DNA of 64,000 nt from Patella vulgata (Eukaryota; Mollusca; Gastropoda; Patellidae): positions 64,811,459 to 64,875,458 of the forward strand of contig NC_065879.2 of the NCBI RefSeq assembly GCF_932274485.2, read 5' to 3'. Of this stretch, positions 60,078-64,000 are shown piece after piece (position 1 is the first letter of the stretch; every line of letters starts with the position of its first letter). The position numbers and the translations under genes are program-made. The notes beneath the pieces are model-generated. The model did no database searches, was not told where the DNA came from, and saw only the letters and a list, made by a program, of their open reading frames with translations.

Positions 60078-60394
60078 ATGAAGACGGGCATACGCCATAG
60101 TATGTGCAATGAGGGAAATTTTGTCCGGACGGCGGAGCGAAGGCCTACTATTATGTCGAATTCTACCTGTCAAGCGATCTTTTACGTACACTCTAATGTG
60201 TACACGGGACCTCAGTTTTTCGTCTCACCCGAACGACTAAACAGCTGTCCTTGTCAGGCCCTCCGTCCTGCACCACTGACAAGGGGAAACCACACCCGAG
60301 AATCTCGATGAACTTCCTCGGCCAACAACGGAAGCGATCCCGCGACCCCCAGACTAGCGAGTCAACGTCTTACTCACTTAGCCACCGTGGCTCC
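60078..60394 (-). mobile_element. tRNA-derived SINE, tail missing, in satellite B
   Basis: It has the head (GGAGCCACGGTGGCTAAGTG, A box TGGCTAAGTGAG) and body as in the copy at 59658, but stops at GGCGTATGCCCGTCTTCAT with no GTTAAACCCC end. Its outer head end was later co-duplicated with the satellite (see 61293-61315). Confidence 0.85.
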
Positions 60395-62230
60395 TATAAC
60401 CATAATACAACGGAGAAAGAAGAAGTACTTACTTTATAACTATAACACATGTACAGAAGAAGTGCCCACTTTGCATCTATAATATACCGGAGAAAGAAAA
60501 TGTACTTACCGTATAACCATAATTCATTGAGAAAGAAGAAGTATTTTACTTTATGACTATGATACATATAAGGAAGAAGTACCTACATTATGTCTATAAT
60601 ATGTCGGCGAAAACGTACTTACTTTATAACCATAATAAAACGGAGAAAGAATATGTACTTACGCCATGTCTATATTATAACGGCGAAAGAGGAAATACTT
60701 ACTTTAAAAGCAATCTACAACTGCGAAGTGGGAAGTTTTACTTACTTTATAACCATAAGACAACGAAGAAAGAAGAAGTAATTACTCTATGTCTACATTA
60801 CAACAGTGAAATGGGAGGGGTGCTTACTTAATGTCTATAATAAAACGGATACAGAAGAAGTACTTACTTTATTATAACTATAACACATATAAAGAGGAAA
60901 TACCTACTTTATGTCTACAATATCGGAGAGAGAGAAGAGAGAGAGAGTAGGGGTCTTTCGCTGTGAGAGGAAACCGGAAGACCGGGAGAAAACCCACGAG
61001 GTTTGACAGGCGAGAAAGAAAATGTACTTACCGTATAATCATAATTCAACGAGAAAGAAGAAGAGGTACTTACTTTATAACTGTAATACATATAAAGAAG
61101 AAGTACCTACTTCATGTCTATGATATATCGGAGAAAGAAAACGTACTTACTTTATAATCATAATAAAAAGGAGGAAAAATATGTACTTACACCATGTCTA
61201 TATTACAACGGAGAAAGAGGAATACTTACTATACAGGCATACTACAACTGCGAAATGGGAAGTTATACTTACTTTATAACCATAATAAACTTAATAACTT
61301 AGCCACCGTGGCTCCCTATAACCATAATACAACGGAGGAAGAAGAAGTACTTACTTTATAACTATAACACATATAAAGAAGAAGTGCCCACTTTACATCT
61401 ATAATATACCGGAGAAAGAAAATGTACTTACCGTATAACCATACTCCAATGAGAAAGAAGAAGTATTTTACTTTATGACTATGATAAATATAAGGAAGAA
61501 GTACCTACATTATGTCTATAATATGTCGGCGAAAAAAACGTACTTACTTTATAACCATAATAAAACGGAGAAAGAATATGTACTTACGCCATGTCTATAT
61601 TACAACGGCGAAAGAGGAAATACTTACTTTAAAAAAGCAATCTACAACTGCGAAGTGGGAAGTTTTACTTACTTTATAACCATAATACAACGAAGAAAGA
61701 AGAAGTAATTACTCTATGTCTACATTACAACAGTGAAAGGGGGCGGGGGTGCTTACTTGATGTTAATAATAAAACGGATACAGAAGAAGTACTTACTTTA
61801 TTATAACTATAACACATATAAAGAAGAAATACCTACTTTATGTCTACAATATCGGAGAGAGAGAAGAGAGAGGGAGTAGGGGTCTTTCGCTGTGAGAGGA
61901 AACCGGAAGACCCGGAGAAAACCCACGAGTGTAAGTGTACTTACTGTATAATCATAATTCAACGAGGAAGAAGAAGCACTTACTTTATAATTATAATACA
62001 TATAAAGAAGAAATACCTACTTTATGTCTATAATATATCGGAGAAAGAAAACGTACTTACTTTATAATCATAATAAAACGGAGAAAGAATACTTATTTAC
62101 GCCATGTCTATATTACAACGGTGAAAGAGGAAATACTTACTATACAGGCATACTACAACTGCGAAATGGGAAGTTATACTTACTTTATAACCATAATACA
62201 AAAGAAGAAAGAAGAAGTACTTACTTTATA
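60381..62230. repeat. Higher-order repeat in satellite B (unit ~921-929 bp, x2)
   Basis: The segment from GCCACCGTGGCTCC (60381) recurs from 61302 with the same order of diverged monomers. Both units include a (GA)n stretch and then GTAGGGGTCTTTCGCTGTGA and GAGAAAACCCACGAG (60948 and 61877). The first bases of each unit are the SINE's head end, so the duplication came after SINE insertion. A partial third repeat of sub-blocks is visible near 62420. Confidence 0.88.
60954..61010 (+). repeat. Dispersed-repeat fragment (GAGAAAACCCACGAGG) in the HOR
   Basis: CTGTGAGAGGAAACCGGAAG and GGGAGAAAACCCACGAGG. A related block occurs at 61882-61930 and near 40937, so it is a piece of a dispersed element captured by the satellite. 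Confidence 0.6.
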
Positions 62231-64000
62231 ACTATAATAACGCTAAAGAAGAAGTACTAAGTTTGTGTCTATAATAAAACAGATAAAGTAGATGTACTTA
62301 CTTTACGTCTATAATATCGGAGAAAGAAAATGTACTTACCGTATAACCATAATTCAACGAGAAAGAAGAAGAGGTACTTACTTTATAACTGTAATACATA
62401 TAAAGAAGAAGTGCCTACTTCATGTCTATGATATATCGGAGAAAGAAAACGTACTTACTTTATAACCATAATAAAACGGAGAAAAAATATGTACTTACAC
62501 CATGTCTATATTACAACGGAGAAAGAGGAAAAACTTACTTTATAAGTATACTACATCTGCGAAATAGACAGTTATACTTACTTTATAACCGTAATACAGC
62601 AAAGAAAGAAGGAATACTAATTTTATAACCATAATAACGATAAAGAAGAAGTACCAACTTTATGTTTATGTATATAATAAACAGATAAAATAGATGTACT
62701 TACTTTATAACCATAATAAAATGGGGAAAGAAGATGTGCTTACTCTATGTCTATATTACAACAGTGAAATGGGACATACTTACTTCATGTCTCTAATAAA
62801 ACGGATAAAGAAATACTTACTTTATGTCTATGATGCAACTGTTAAAGAAGATGTGCTTACTTTTAGTTTGTTATATAACGGAGAAAGAAGATGTACTTAC
62901 TTTATGTCTACAATATCGAATTTATGCACGTAGACTGTCGGTATACATTATGACAGAAAAAGAAGTACTTATTTTATGTCTATAATATAATGGAGAAAGA
63001 AGAGTCAAATGTTATGCACGTAGGATAACTTACTGTATGTCTATAATAAAAGGGATATGAAAGAAGTACTTACTGTATGTCTATAATATAATAGAGCAGG
63101 AATAAAGTAATTACTTTATGTCTATAACATAGCGTAGAAAGTAGATGTACATGCATTGAAATTGTGTGTATATAATATACAAAGGAAATATAATTTATAA
63201 AACGAACAAGAAAGAAGTACTTAATTATGTATAAAAAAATGAAGGGACAAGTAAAGGTACTTATTTTAAGCATGAATTGAAGTTGTGTATATATAATTTA
63301 CCAATGAATGTAGAATTTATATAACAAACAAGTACATGTAGTTTATTATGTGTCAAAATTGAGGGGAAAAGTAAAAGTACTCATTTTAAGCCTTTAATTT
63401 GAAGGCATGGTATGTCTATAAACTGCATAATGTTAAGACAATAATTGAGACTTCACATTTGATGTACAGAAAAGTATGTTTCTGTAAATTAACAGCGGTT
63501 TCAGTCTGGTTAATACAGCCCTAATTAATAATAGTAAATGTATGTTACGTTTAATGAATGGTTAGGTATTTTGTGTTTTTACTTAAATATTTCGTAAAAC
63601 AAACGGTAGTTCAGTGAAAAGCACGTTTCACTGAGAAAGTAAAAGTATCTACTTTCTGTCTGTAGAATGTTGAAGGCAATAGGGAAAGCACTCATTGCAT
63701 GCCCAAACAGTGTTGGAGATACTGCCCTTATGTATATACAATAAGTAAGAAAGTAAGGGTACTTTCTTTATACCTATATGATGGTGAAGACAGTAGGAGA
63801 AGTGCTTACTTTATGCCCATATATTGTTAGAACAAGAGAAGAATAACGATAATTGAGAAAGTACAAAACTTACTTTATGTCTGTAGGATGGTGACAAAAT
63901 GGGAAATACTTACTTTATGTCCATACACATACAGTGTTACAGAGAGAAGAGTAAGGGTACGGTACTGACAGTGTTATAGAGAATAGACTTTATGTCTATA

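Larger units (their letters stand above)
59337..64000. repeat. Satellite B, part 2, to the window end
   Basis: Monomers of about 40 bp, GAAGTACTTACTTTATGTCT plus ATAATATAACGGAGAAAGAA, run to the last base. They are interrupted by two SINEs and by short (GA)n stretches near 60928 and 61855. After about 63070 the units become diffuse again. Long lysine- and tyrosine-rich frames are by-products of the repeat. The array continues beyond the window. Confidence 0.9.

Noticed and set aside
60553-62933. Lys/Tyr-rich repeated frames (YNHNKTEKEYVLTPCLYYNG-like)
   Set aside because: They are translations of satellite B. The open frame follows from the repeat lacking stops in one phase; there is no sign of selection.

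Overview
The window looks like a gene-poor, repeat-dominated stretch of an animal nuclear genome, most likely a mollusc. I base this on AT-rich non-coding DNA, Tc1-type DNA transposons, a Penelope-like retroelement with a GIY-YIG endonuclease, and a tRNA-derived SINE whose 3' part reads GACGTTAAACCCCATTTC. I recall such SINE tails, and the motif GTTATCTCCCTTT, from mollusc genomes, but could not run a search. I recognise no host protein-coding gene. The only intact recognisable coding sequence is a 339-residue Tc1 transposase at 48963-49982 (minus).

Layout. 1-24.8 kb is a large degenerate satellite field with monomers of about 35-40 bp and a TATCCATGCCATGCTA-like core. Several higher-order repeats (146-780 bp, plus a kilobase-scale one) are built on it. 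It is broken by a hAT-like element (5002-5787), three copies of a TTAA-flanked MITE (8603, 10831, 21930), a MITE with 10-bp target duplications (12755-13094), a SINE fragment, and a 5'-truncated Penelope-like element (about 16156-17465, minus). The 3' region of that element folds into a candidate hammerhead ribozyme (16193-16233).

24.8-48 kb is mostly unannotatable AT-rich sequence with inserted elements: a second hAT-like element (26790-27344), a tandem duplication carrying a SINE (28.1-29.3 kb), arrays of a ~120-145 bp complex repeat (29.9-30.9, 33.8-34.4 and 35.8-36.6 kb), two inverted copies of a 345-bp TTAA MITE (37532, 43855), a 1.1-kb element with long inverted ends (39183-40265), and a 2.65-kb TTAA-flanked element with long inverted ends (45592-48245) that itself holds a 154-bp palindromic MITE and a SINE head.

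48.7-54.5 kb holds the intact Tc1 element (48747-50277) and a 3.4-kb long-inverted-repeat element (51102-54525). Nested in the latter are a GC-rich 900-bp inverted-repeat element and SINE copies. 55.7-64 kb is a second, unrelated ~40-bp satellite (TACTTACTTTATGTCTATAA-like). It is interrupted by a near-identical but internally deleted Tc1 copy (57942-59334) and two SINEs, and contains a ~921-bp higher-order duplication.

Nothing here forms an operon or pathway. The window is best read as a layered record of satellite growth and repeated transposon insertion. The target-site duplications, nesting and duplicated insertions allow much of the order of events to be inferred.
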